Assembly: GCA_003963305.1 (NCBI GenBank)
Contig: RXJR01000004.1
Span: 60,562-124,561, forward strand
Direction of reading: 5' to 3'
Length of the DNA: 64,000 bases
From: Candidatus Melainabacteria bacterium
GTDB taxonomy: Bacteria; Cyanobacteriota; Vampirovibrionia; Obscuribacterales; Obscuribacteraceae
Position numbers and translations under genes: made by a program. Shown piece after piece: positions 52,313 through 60,413 of the stretch; position 1 is the first letter of the stretch, and the number at the start of each line of letters is the position of its first letter. The notes under the pieces were generated by a model. That model saw nothing but the letters and a program-made list of their open reading frames with translations. It had not been told where the DNA came from and made no database searches.

Positions 52313-53638
52313 ATGCCCAATACAGAAGCAGATTCGATCATTCAAAAAGTGCAAAGCCAGCTAGACACCCACGGTCGCAACGCCGAAGCACACGCATACA
52401 CGACATTGGTCGATGAACTGCGCGACTACAAAACAAACCATTGCGTCGAACAAACTAACGCATTGAACAAGCAACTGGAAGCATCCGGCATACTGCCCCA
52501 GGTAGCTGTGGGTTGGCTGCAAAACGATTATGACAAAATCAATGTCAATCGTGACGATTACGGAATAACAAAAGATGAAATCGCCAGCTACGCTCAAGGC
52601 GGCGGTTCCACTAAAGCCGATATCGATGCAATGCTTGCAAATCAACTTCTGACAGCAGATGACAGAGGTCGCTCACAATACGATGACATAGCCAAACGAA
52701 ACTGGCTGGGCGCAGACCCCGAAACCATCGAAAAAGCCGATCTCAGAGCGTATGACAGACAAGAAACAAGACACAATAAAAGAGAAGAGAAACACGAAAG
52801 TGTTCGTGATGCTGCGGCACAACTATTTATGGGCTCACCACCCCTGATGGCAATACTTGATGCCTCACACGACGGAACCTGCGACGGGCGGGTCAGTGAA
52901 CGAGACATGCGTCGCTTCCTCACAGCCTACGAGGTAAATAACAAAACTGAAAATGCAGGCACCGGACCATACACACCCGAAAACGCTCAATATGTAAGCG
53001 ACCTGCTAAATGGCAAATATCCTGAATTGACAGGCGAGAATTTCACTGGTTTCAGTGCCCGGGCGTTGGCTCGAAGAGCCGGTCTGGATCACGTAAAAAT
53101 CAATTCAATCGATGACTACGATCAACTCTCAGCAGTTTATGCCGACAAAACAGCACAAACACAGCGTCCTGAAGAGCCAGTTCAACGAGCTTGTGACGAA
53201 GCTCACCCTGAACATGCACCAGTAACAGCAGGAGACGCCCCCGACAGCGCTGTCGATCCGGGAGACGGTCATTCTGAAATATACGGACAGATCGATGAAT
53301 TGTCGCACTATCGCAAAGGCGAAGGTCAGTGGCACGTCGCTAAACGATTGCTCAACGCAGGAAATGACGAAGGCGAGGCAAGCGCATCGAACCAGGATGT
53401 CTGGAAACTGACTATGGATCTCTTATCTGTTGACGGAACAAAATCACTCGACTCCAGAGGTCGCTCTCACCCGGTCGTGCATCCAGGAGACGATGCACCT
53501 GTCATTGAAAACATCGATATGCTCAAGGCTAAGAATCCCAGGTTAGCTGAATCCATACAGAAATTGGAAAAGAAGAATGCCGCTAAAACAACTTCTTCAC
53601 AAGACGCTTCAGATTGTGAGGAGATGTGTGGAGACTAG
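52313..53638 (+). CDS. Hypothetical signal-less protein with EF-hand-like loops
   Basis: 441 residues from ATG 52313 (MPNTEADSI) with AGGAG eight bases upstream. No signal peptide. Two loops resemble calcium-binding EF hands: DYDKINVNRDDYGITKDEI near residue 72 and DASHDGTCDGRVSERDM near 183, the second closest to the Dx(D/N/S)xDG pattern. The last 130 residues have a LysM-like feel (HYRKGEGQWHVAKRLL ... HPVVHPGDDAPVIE), which I cannot confirm. Function unknown. A strong hairpin follows the gene. Confidence 0.75.
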   Translation: MPNTEADSIIQKVQSQLDTHGRNAEAHAYTTLVDELRDYKTNHCVEQTNALNKQLEASGILPQVAVGWLQNDYDKINVNRDDYGITKDEIASYAQGGGSTKADIDAMLANQLLTADDRGRSQYDDIAKRNWLGADPETIEKADLRAYDRQETRHNKREEKHESVRDAAAQLFMGSPPLMAILDASHDGTCDGRVSERDMRRFLTAYEVNNKTENAGTGPYTPENAQYVSDLLNGKYPELTGENFTGFSARALARRAGLDHVKINSIDDYDQLSAVYADKTAQTQRPEEPVQRACDEAHPEHAPVTAGDAPDSAVDPGDGHSEIYGQIDELSHYRKGEGQWHVAKRLLNAGNDEGEASASNQDVWKLTMDLLSVDGTKSLDSRGRSHPVVHPGDDAPVIENIDMLKAKNPRLAESIQKLEKKNAAKTTSSQDASDCEEMCGD

Positions 53639-53695
53639 ATCTTGAACAGAACAAACAAGCGCTAACGCAGAAAATGAGAATTTAGCCGAATGGAA

Positions 53696-53725
53696 CCAGG
53701 AAGGGCATAGTTATGCTCTTCCTGG
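53696..53725 (+). terminator. Strong hairpin after the EF-hand-like gene
   Basis: CCAGGAAG (53696-53703) pairs with CTTCCTGG (53718-53725), and the inner GGCAT/ATGCT adds pairs including one G-U, leaving a 4-base loop. It lies 57 bases after the stop and lacks a T-run, like the CCAGG/CCTGG hairpins at 7943 and 8010. Confidence 0.6.
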
Positions 53726-53823
53726 CGTTCTACAAGACTGAAGTCTAAGTAAAATTTTCATACACACAGGCTTTTCCGCATGCAATAATCGATTTCAAGA
53801 TCACCAAAGGGGACACGAGATCC

Positions 53824-54516
53824 ATGCTTAAGTCGATAAGAATCGTCATTGCTCTGGCAGTGACGCTATTGTGTTTTCAAACGAATGCATATGCACAGAA
53901 AAAGCCTCTCTGGTACGGAATAGAGCAACAATACTTCAAGGGCAGAACCTCCACCAATGTTCTAGGGTATTTTGTCGAATCAACATGCAACTGGAATCTA
54001 GAAGGGCAAAACCGCACCCTGATGTTAATTGCAACGCGTTCAGCCATTGGTAAAGGATGGGATGTCCCAGCCGATGCGGTAGCAGTTGCTGCATCAGTTC
54101 TCGACTTTACGACCGTAGATCCAGCCGGACTTAATTGCGATTATCTTGGCGCTCTCGTCTCAAAAGAGCGCGCCGGTAAAATCTTCAAAGACACAACAGA
54201 TCCGATTTTGCGAGTTGAGTACACTGACATAAACTTCCCCAATAGAAAGTTGTACAAAACCCTCGGTACCAAAACAGGCTATGGACAGGAAGCACTCCTC
54301 AATCTGGGAATTTCGCCGGGAACGTGCAAAATCTTGCGATTTGCAGTCATCGTCAAACCCAAAATAAACAAATACATTGATGATTACGGTTTAGCGACGG
54401 TATCGAAGATGCAATATCATCAATTTCCTGACGCGAACCGGGACATAAATCATCCAGTAGACATCTTACTGAAAGTTACCCGCGACGAAGGTACAGATCC
54501 ACTCCTCGCTGTTTAA
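53824..54516 (+). CDS. Secreted hypothetical protein
   Basis: 230 residues with a clear signal peptide (MLKSIRIVIALAVTLLCF..., cleavage after AYA). The mature protein is mixed alpha/beta with four cysteines (C52, C104, C167 by rough count) that could form disulfides outside the cytoplasm. No domain recognised. GGGGA lies about ten bases before ATG. It converges on the S53 peptidase. Confidence 0.75.
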   Translation: MLKSIRIVIALAVTLLCFQTNAYAQKKPLWYGIEQQYFKGRTSTNVLGYFVESTCNWNLEGQNRTLMLIATRSAIGKGWDVPADAVAVAASVLDFTTVDPAGLNCDYLGALVSKERAGKIFKDTTDPILRVEYTDINFPNRKLYKTLGTKTGYGQEALLNLGISPGTCKILRFAVIVKPKINKYIDDYGLATVSKMQYHQFPDANRDINHPVDILLKVTRDEGTDPLLAV

Positions 54517-54554
54517 CAGCAAGTCGAACCCAGGTAATCGCCTGAAGCAAGAAC

Positions 54555-57014
54555 CTATTTGGTCTGATCGTTGACTGTCGTCGATTGATACGGAATTGCC
54601 CAGAACGGCACTTCAGTATGATTGTTGCGAATCATGCCGGGTACCTGTCTCAAACCACGAGCGACAAAGTGCTGGTTGTTCTCTTTGTTGACGACATCAA
54701 TCATCTTGCTGATGTTGACCGAGCCCCAACCGGTTGTGGCATCCCATCCAGGACCAGCGCTGTAGCCCTTAACGCCCTCGTCGGTATTGTTGCCGATAGT
54801 GACGTCGCGGTAAACTTCCGGGTTCGATTTGCCGAGTCTGTACAGGGTTGGATTCCAGAAACCAGTTGGTTTGCCGGTTCCCTGACTGACTACCGCAGCG
54901 GCAACAGCTTCAGCCGGGGCTGACGCACTTGTACCACCGATTGCTTGCACGCCGTCATCCGTAAATGTGTTCCATCCACTTCTAGGATCGCCGTTGGCAG
55001 CAATGTCCGGAACTCCTCTGCCCTTGAAGGCTGGATTGTTCATATTGTCGGGCATCTTCACGCCTTCCTGATAATCAGGCACAGGCGTCTTCAACGATCT
55101 GCCACCGCCTGTGGCGCCGTTGCCTGACCAAACCTTTTCAGAACCATAAGTGCCGTCCGGCTTGAGAATCAGCTGCGTGCCACCAACACCGGTGAAATAC
55201 TTGAGACCGGCTGGTTGGTCTACAACCTGCTTCTTGCCTCTCCATCCGTCACCGGCACCATTATCGCCGGCTGCGACTGTAATCGTAATACCCTTGAGAG
55301 CAGCTCTCTTACCGGCGTCTTCCATAGCAGACAGAGCCTGGTCAGTCCAACCGGGTTCATACATGCCCCAGCTGATGCTGGCGTGACTGATTTGACTTTC
55401 ACCGGCTTTCGGGAAGGTCATGCGATCGATACCGTTAGGCATACCGGTGTCATCGTTCGGAGCCTGAATCATCACTGTCTTGGCTTTGGGCAATCCCTCT
55501 TTATGGATTACGCCATCGAGGGCATTTTCTCCGTTCGCACCCTGTGGATCAGGTGTGGGAGCTTCCTTGGCTATATTTACGGTTTCGAAAGTCTTGGGGT
55601 CAATTCCCTTCGACCTGAGATAATCGTTCCAGCCTTCAGGCATAGTGCCACCAAGTGACAGGAAGCCTGTGGTCATGCCTTTTCCATCGAATTTCGGATC
55701 AGCGCCGTAAGCTTTCATCACTTCCTGCGTATCGACCGGTCTGGCACCGCTTGCCTGGGGCTTTGGAGCCGCTTCAGAAGCGACGAGACCATCTCCCATA
55801 GTTCCACCTAGCTCTGGCGGCAGATCAGAAAGTTTCACATAGTTCGTATGGAACTGCGGTCTATTGTCCAAGCCCAGAACGCCACGAATGTGCGGTGCAA
55901 CTTCTGTCGGAACCGAAAGTGTGCCGCTTCGTCCGCGGAAGAGCTCACCATTTTCGCCCTGGAATTGTTGGAGAGTAGTTCCAAATGCCTTCTGCATTTG
56001 CTCGGCGCTGCCTTCCAACACAAAACGTCCGGAAGCTTTGGTCTGATCAGTGATAGACAAGTTATGGTCAGCAGCAAACTTGTGCACTGCTTCAGCTGCG
56101 ACCGGATCCGTTCCGAATTTCGCTTCGATTTCGGCATCCGTCAATGGTTTAGCACCATTAGCGATGCGCTGAATATAACGGTCCATCAAAAACTCTGAAC
56201 CCTTGGTTTTAGCCAGAACAGTGACGGCAATATTGTCGGCACCCTGAACATCGCCTACCAGGCTCGCTTTAGGTGCGGGTCGGTCGGTGTAGAGAAGATT
56301 TGCTCGCTCACCTTCGATCTTGATATTGGAGGCAAGATTCAAGCTTCTCGCACCAAATCGTTCAAACGATGTGGCATCGACAGCATTGGCGGCGGCAACG
56401 GCCCCGGCTTCAGAGCTGAGTCCTGGAATTTTGAATGAGGTTAGTTTATTGTTGACACCATTCCAGAAGTTGTTCTTAGCTTCAGCGAAGCCATCCAGGC
56501 GTTCGGTCATCATCAGCTTGTTGGCGGCACCTGCGCCGAGTCGATAACCACCCATGGCAATCACTGAGTTAGTCACGAACGCTCCGCCGGCATCGCCGAG
56601 TTCATTGCCGGCAGCGTTCAATTCGCCCATGGTTTTGGCATTTCCAGCCTTCGAATAAGCGTCCCCAATGGGTTTTGCAGCTTCGTACATGAAATAGCCG
56701 CCGATTGCAGCTCCAGCAATAAGCCCGGCTGGTCCACCTTTTGGCAGAACGGTTTTGAGCACAGCTCCCAGGGCGGCTGACTCGCCAACCATGATGGCGG
56801 TATCTAGAGGATGAGCAAATGCGTCCGCCCCGGCCTTGAGTACCCCCTCGGGCAAGTGTTCCAGACCCTTTGCAGTGACGTCGGCATAACGCGTCAACTT
56901 GCTGGAAGGAGCTGCTTTACTATCGTCAGGGCTAAATGCTTGCTGCCCTAAAGCTTGTCTGGTGGGGTCATTCTGAGCTACTGGGATCTTGTCGTTCGGG
57001 TTATCGCCAGGCAT
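54555..57014 (-). CDS. S53 (sedolisin/kumamolisin) serine-carboxyl peptidase without signal peptide
   Basis: 819 residues from ATG 57014 with GAGGA ten bases upstream. The catalytic set is complete: E496 and D500 in GENALDG, D584 in AAGDNGAG for the oxyanion hole, and S696 in GGTSASAP. The C-terminal calcium loop is present (DVTIGNN ... AGPGWDATTGWG). Residues 240-400 match the pro-domain (AVTVLAKTKGSEFLMDRYI, LEGSAEQMQKAFGTTL). The first 200 residues are unusual: no export signal, but Gly/Ala-rich hydrophobic stretches (GLIAGAAIGGYFMYEAAKP). Such proteases act at acid pH outside the cell, so the export route is open. Confidence 0.93.
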   Translation of the reverse strand: MPGDNPNDKIPVAQNDPTRQALGQQAFSPDDSKAAPSSKLTRYADVTAKGLEHLPEGVLKAGADAFAHPLDTAIMVGESAALGAVLKTVLPKGGPAGLIAGAAIGGYFMYEAAKPIGDAYSKAGNAKTMGELNAAGNELGDAGGAFVTNSVIAMGGYRLGAGAANKLMMTERLDGFAEAKNNFWNGVNNKLTSFKIPGLSSEAGAVAAANAVDATSFERFGARSLNLASNIKIEGERANLLYTDRPAPKASLVGDVQGADNIAVTVLAKTKGSEFLMDRYIQRIANGAKPLTDAEIEAKFGTDPVAAEAVHKFAADHNLSITDQTKASGRFVLEGSAEQMQKAFGTTLQQFQGENGELFRGRSGTLSVPTEVAPHIRGVLGLDNRPQFHTNYVKLSDLPPELGGTMGDGLVASEAAPKPQASGARPVDTQEVMKAYGADPKFDGKGMTTGFLSLGGTMPEGWNDYLRSKGIDPKTFETVNIAKEAPTPDPQGANGENALDGVIHKEGLPKAKTVMIQAPNDDTGMPNGIDRMTFPKAGESQISHASISWGMYEPGWTDQALSAMEDAGKRAALKGITITVAAGDNGAGDGWRGKKQVVDQPAGLKYFTGVGGTQLILKPDGTYGSEKVWSGNGATGGGRSLKTPVPDYQEGVKMPDNMNNPAFKGRGVPDIAANGDPRSGWNTFTDDGVQAIGGTSASAPAEAVAAAVVSQGTGKPTGFWNPTLYRLGKSNPEVYRDVTIGNNTDEGVKGYSAGPGWDATTGWGSVNISKMIDVVNKENNQHFVARGLRQVPGMIRNNHTEVPFWAIPYQSTTVNDQTK

Positions 57015-57249
57015 TTGACATTCCTCATTCCAATTAACGACGCGCGGAAGCTAAAACCCGGGTGGGCTTTATTGTTTGCTGTTTCGCGAGGGTTGAGACC
57101 GCTATTGAAAGAATAGTCGTCAAGGGCTTACGTGTACATTGGTGGAAATACGCACCGGCCTGGTTATCAGAGCTCGAAAAGCCCACAGGGCGGTGGAACC
57201 TTTCTTAAATCTTTCATTTAATCTAGACCGCAGGCCAGACCAAAAGAGC

Positions 57250-58341
57250 TCAGGTTTCAGCGATGATACGACTTTTGATATTAGAAACACGCGAACCGCG
57301 ATCCAAATCCCAACTGGCGCATGTCTTTGCCATACCTTCTTCAAACGGTATGCGATCAACATAATTCAAGTCGCGTTCAGCTTTGCTGATATTGAAGCCT
57401 TGGTTGTAGCCAGCCAGGCGTAATGCTGGTCGAGAGTACTGACACAGAACATTCTTGATTGGAGCCGGTGAAACTGAAGCCAGAATGCAGGCGCTATCAA
57501 CAAGGAAATGGGCAAACCATTCAGGAATATAGATCGTGCACCGCGGCAGCCCAAGCCCGTCAGCGATAGTATCGAACAACTTGCGCTTGCTTATCTTCTG
57601 CCCGTCTGTAAGATTGTACGTCTCACCGAATGCTTTCTCGCACAGAATCGCAGACATAATTGCTCTGCATAAATTTCCGACGTAGATGACGTTAGTATCG
57701 AGTTCGCCGGTGCCTACAAGCATGGCTCGGCGACCCTTCAGCATGCTGATTACACGCGGCATCCAGGCCCGTTCGTTCGGTCCATAAATGAATCCTGGTC
57801 GCAGTACCGTCACCTTGATCTGTGATGAAATTTCCGGTGACAGAACAAGCTGCTCTGCTTTGATTTTCGAATTAGCGTAAGCTTCCTTCGACTGCATGTA
57901 TGGCGCGTCTTCACGCGCATCGAAGATGTGAGTCGCACCCATGATTACAGACAAACTGCTGATATGGATCAATTGTTTGACACCAGATGCGATGGCAGCT
58001 TGCGCCACTGATCTAGTTCCGTCCACATTCACCACGCTCAATTCTTCCAGTGTGGCCATAGGCGCAATCGAGGCTGCCGTATGTATGACAACCGACACAC
58101 CGGTCATAGCCTCGCTCAATTTGTTTTGATCGCTTAACTCTGCGCTGATTATTTGAAAATTAGGAAACTTGGCCTGTAACTCCAATAAGCGACTGCTTTG
58201 ACTGGTGGGACGAATTAATCCAACCACGCCATAACCTGCCAAGAGGAGCTGTTCAACCAGGTGGGCGCCCACCAAACCGGTCGCTCCGGTAACAAAAACT
58301 CTGGTTGATGATGGCGGGATCACTGAGGAAACCTGGTGCAT
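57250..58341 (-). CDS. NAD(P)-dependent epimerase/dehydratase (extended SDR)
   Basis: 363 residues. VFVTGATGLVGAHL binds the cofactor, HISSLSVIMG has the catalytic Ser and YANSKIKAE the Tyr-Lys pair. LRPGFIYGPNERAWMP is typical of steroid/sugar-nucleotide dehydrogenase-like SDRs, such as 3-beta-HSD and dihydroflavonol reductase relatives. A hydrophobic stretch near 280-300 (FAHFLVDSACILASV) may attach it to the membrane. Substrate unknown. Confidence 0.9.
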   Translation of the reverse strand: MHQVSSVIPPSSTRVFVTGATGLVGAHLVEQLLLAGYGVVGLIRPTSQSSRLLELQAKFPNFQIISAELSDQNKLSEAMTGVSVVIHTAASIAPMATLEELSVVNVDGTRSVAQAAIASGVKQLIHISSLSVIMGATHIFDAREDAPYMQSKEAYANSKIKAEQLVLSPEISSQIKVTVLRPGFIYGPNERAWMPRVISMLKGRRAMLVGTGELDTNVIYVGNLCRAIMSAILCEKAFGETYNLTDGQKISKRKLFDTIADGLGLPRCTIYIPEWFAHFLVDSACILASVSPAPIKNVLCQYSRPALRLAGYNQGFNISKAERDLNYVDRIPFEEGMAKTCASWDLDRGSRVSNIKSRIIAET

Positions 58342-58534
58342 GAGCGATTATTTATTGCCGCTTGTTGGCATATTACTAATGAGCAGCGACACGTAGGACT
58401 TTAAACTACAGTCTGCGATGTGATCAATAGGAACTTTTGAGATGATGAAAAGTCATCGGATTAGAGATTGATCGCAAAGTCCTCCGGCAGCGTTTTGGGA
58501 TAATGACGTGAGATCAAGAGAGGGGAAATCCGTT

Positions 58535-59491
58535 ATGCGCTTTCGCAGAAAGCTAGGCTACCTGTTGGCAACATGTGCAGCCGCCATCACTCCGGCGTTC
58601 GCGGCACCCGTCTGCAACCTCGATAATGAAGCGGCAGAGAAACTCAACTTACCAATTTATGAATGGACCGACCCGAGTGTTCCGAACAAAGGAACGATCG
58701 TGGCGATTCACGGTCTGACATTTTACGCAGCCGCTTATGATGATTTCGCCAAGCACTTAGCCGAAAAGGGCTATCGCGTCTATGCCGCCGACATGCGCGG
58801 CTTTGGACGATGGAAGGAAGAGTGCAAGAAGTTCGGCGGCGATGACAAAATTCATTTCACCCAGAGCACAGAAGACATAGTTAAGCTTCTTACCTTTCTA
58901 AACAATCGCGACGGAGAAAAACCTATTTGTCTGGGAGAGAGTCTGGGCGCAAACCTGGCTTTAACAGTCGCTGCAGAGCATCCAGACCTGGTGCAATCAG
59001 CCATAGTCAGTGCTCCCTGCGTGAAAACATGCGTACATCCAACTCCACGCTGGGCAGTTGATTTCTGGAAAGGATTAGCTCATCCAAACAAACCACTCAA
59101 TTTGGAAAGATACATCGAACCATATCTTTCCAACAACAAAGATCTTACAGCCGCATGCATGGCTGATCGTAAGATATGCCGCAGCATGAGCCCCGTCGAA
59201 TTAATCAAAGCCGATAAAACAAACAAAATGGCTATTGCACAGCTTGAGTCGATACCAGATACACTGCCGTTATTGATCATGGCAGGAAAAGAAGACCAAG
59301 TGGTAAAAGCGAGTGCGCTACCAAAAATGGTGGCACGTTTGAAAACCAAAGACAAAACTCTTCATGTCCTTCCAAAGCATGGGCACTTGATGATCGAGCA
59401 TCAAAAAGTAGACACCACGGTAGCTCAAGTGATTGATACCTGGCTCGATAAACGCCAACCGCCCGTAATGACTTTGTCGAAAAGTCTTTAA
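58535..59491 (+). CDS. Secreted alpha/beta-hydrolase (monoacylglycerol-lipase-like)
   Basis: 318 residues from ATG 58535 with AGAGGGG upstream; signal peptide with cleavage after AFA. IVAIHGLTFYAAAYDDF is the oxyanion-side motif, GESLGANLAL the nucleophile elbow, AGKEDQVV the acid and KHGHLMIEH the catalytic His. This resembles serine aminopeptidase S33/monoglyceride lipase proteins. It is followed by the YihY-like gene at 9 bases, so they are probably cotranscribed. Confidence 0.9.
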   Translation: MRFRRKLGYLLATCAAAITPAFAAPVCNLDNEAAEKLNLPIYEWTDPSVPNKGTIVAIHGLTFYAAAYDDFAKHLAEKGYRVYAADMRGFGRWKEECKKFGGDDKIHFTQSTEDIVKLLTFLNNRDGEKPICLGESLGANLALTVAAEHPDLVQSAIVSAPCVKTCVHPTPRWAVDFWKGLAHPNKPLNLERYIEPYLSNNKDLTAACMADRKICRSMSPVELIKADKTNKMAIAQLESIPDTLPLLIMAGKEDQVVKASALPKMVARLKTKDKTLHVLPKHGHLMIEHQKVDTTVAQVIDTWLDKRQPPVMTLSKSL

Positions 59492-59500
59492 ACCAGATAG

Positions 59501-60412
59501 ATGCCGTCTCCCCTGCCGACCCGCTTGGCCAGCACACTAGGGTTTCGTCGCAGCACAGTCCTAACAATCTTGCGGGAAGTATTTCGCGAGTTTCTAGAGC
59601 ACGAGATACTGACACGATGCGCTGCTATCGCATTCTATGCCATGCTGGCGTTTGTACCTTTGCTGGCTGTTCTTTTAGCCATATCAGTTCAGCTATATTA
59701 TGTGTCTTCATTTCTGCCACCCGAGCTGCGCTGGGTTGAAGTCCAAACCATCAATGAATTGAAACGCGGACTGAGCACAATCATTCCTGCCGACGCTTAC
59801 GAGGTGGTGCAATTACAGATCGAAAGAATGCGTGCAGCACACCCTGTAACAGTTTTATCGATCGGATCGATACTTTCATTGTGGGTCTCATCATCACTGT
59901 TCATGTCCATTATGGATGCACTGAATCGGATTTATGGTTTTCGAGATCGACGTTCGTACTGGCAACGCAGAGCTCTAGCCATGCTTATGACACTGGTACA
60001 GTCTGTCTTTGTACTCGGCTGCCTTGCTTCCATCGTTGCCTGGCCTCAGTTTATGTCCAGGCTTGGTCTGGTAGGAATTACATCGATGATCGTATCAACA
60101 TTGCATATGGTGGCGGCATTTGCGGTAACTCTGGTGAGTTTCGCTCTTACCTTCCAAATTGGTCCACCCTCCAAACAACGAATGTTCTGGATTACTCCCG
60201 GCAGCTTCTTCGGTGCCGTAATTTTCATCGCCATCTCATTTGGCTTTAGACTTTATGTTCAGAACTTCGGTGCTTATGACCGCGTCTACGGCTCTCTTGG
60301 CGGGGTGATGGTGCTTCTCCTGTGGTTTTATCTTACTAGCGCCGTGATTCTGGGTGCTGCAGCAACAAACAAAGTTCTTGAAGTTGCGCATGAGCGGGGA
60401 CCGCATAGCTGA
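59501..60412 (+). CDS. YihY/virulence factor BrkB family membrane protein
   Basis: 303 residues with six membrane helices. RCAAIAFYAMLAFVPLLAVLLA is the family opening, WVSSSLFMSIMDALNRIYG the central motif, and YGSLGGVMVLLLWFYLTSAVILGAAATN (with an internal break here) the ending. Function of the family is unsettled; an earlier claim of RNase BN activity is not accepted. It converges on the VIT protein gene, one base between stops. Confidence 0.92.
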   Translation: MPSPLPTRLASTLGFRRSTVLTILREVFREFLEHEILTRCAAIAFYAMLAFVPLLAVLLAISVQLYYVSSFLPPELRWVEVQTINELKRGLSTIIPADAYEVVQLQIERMRAAHPVTVLSIGSILSLWVSSSLFMSIMDALNRIYGFRDRRSYWQRRALAMLMTLVQSVFVLGCLASIVAWPQFMSRLGLVGITSMIVSTLHMVAAFAVTLVSFALTFQIGPPSKQRMFWITPGSFFGAVIFIAISFGFRLYVQNFGAYDRVYGSLGGVMVLLLWFYLTSAVILGAAATNKVLEVAHERGPHS

Positions 60413-60413
60413 A

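Noticed and set aside
57062-57186. GTGGGCTTT and AAAGCCCAC inverted repeat
   Set aside because: The 9-base arms are 107 bases apart in an unconstrained gap; chance is a sufficient explanation.
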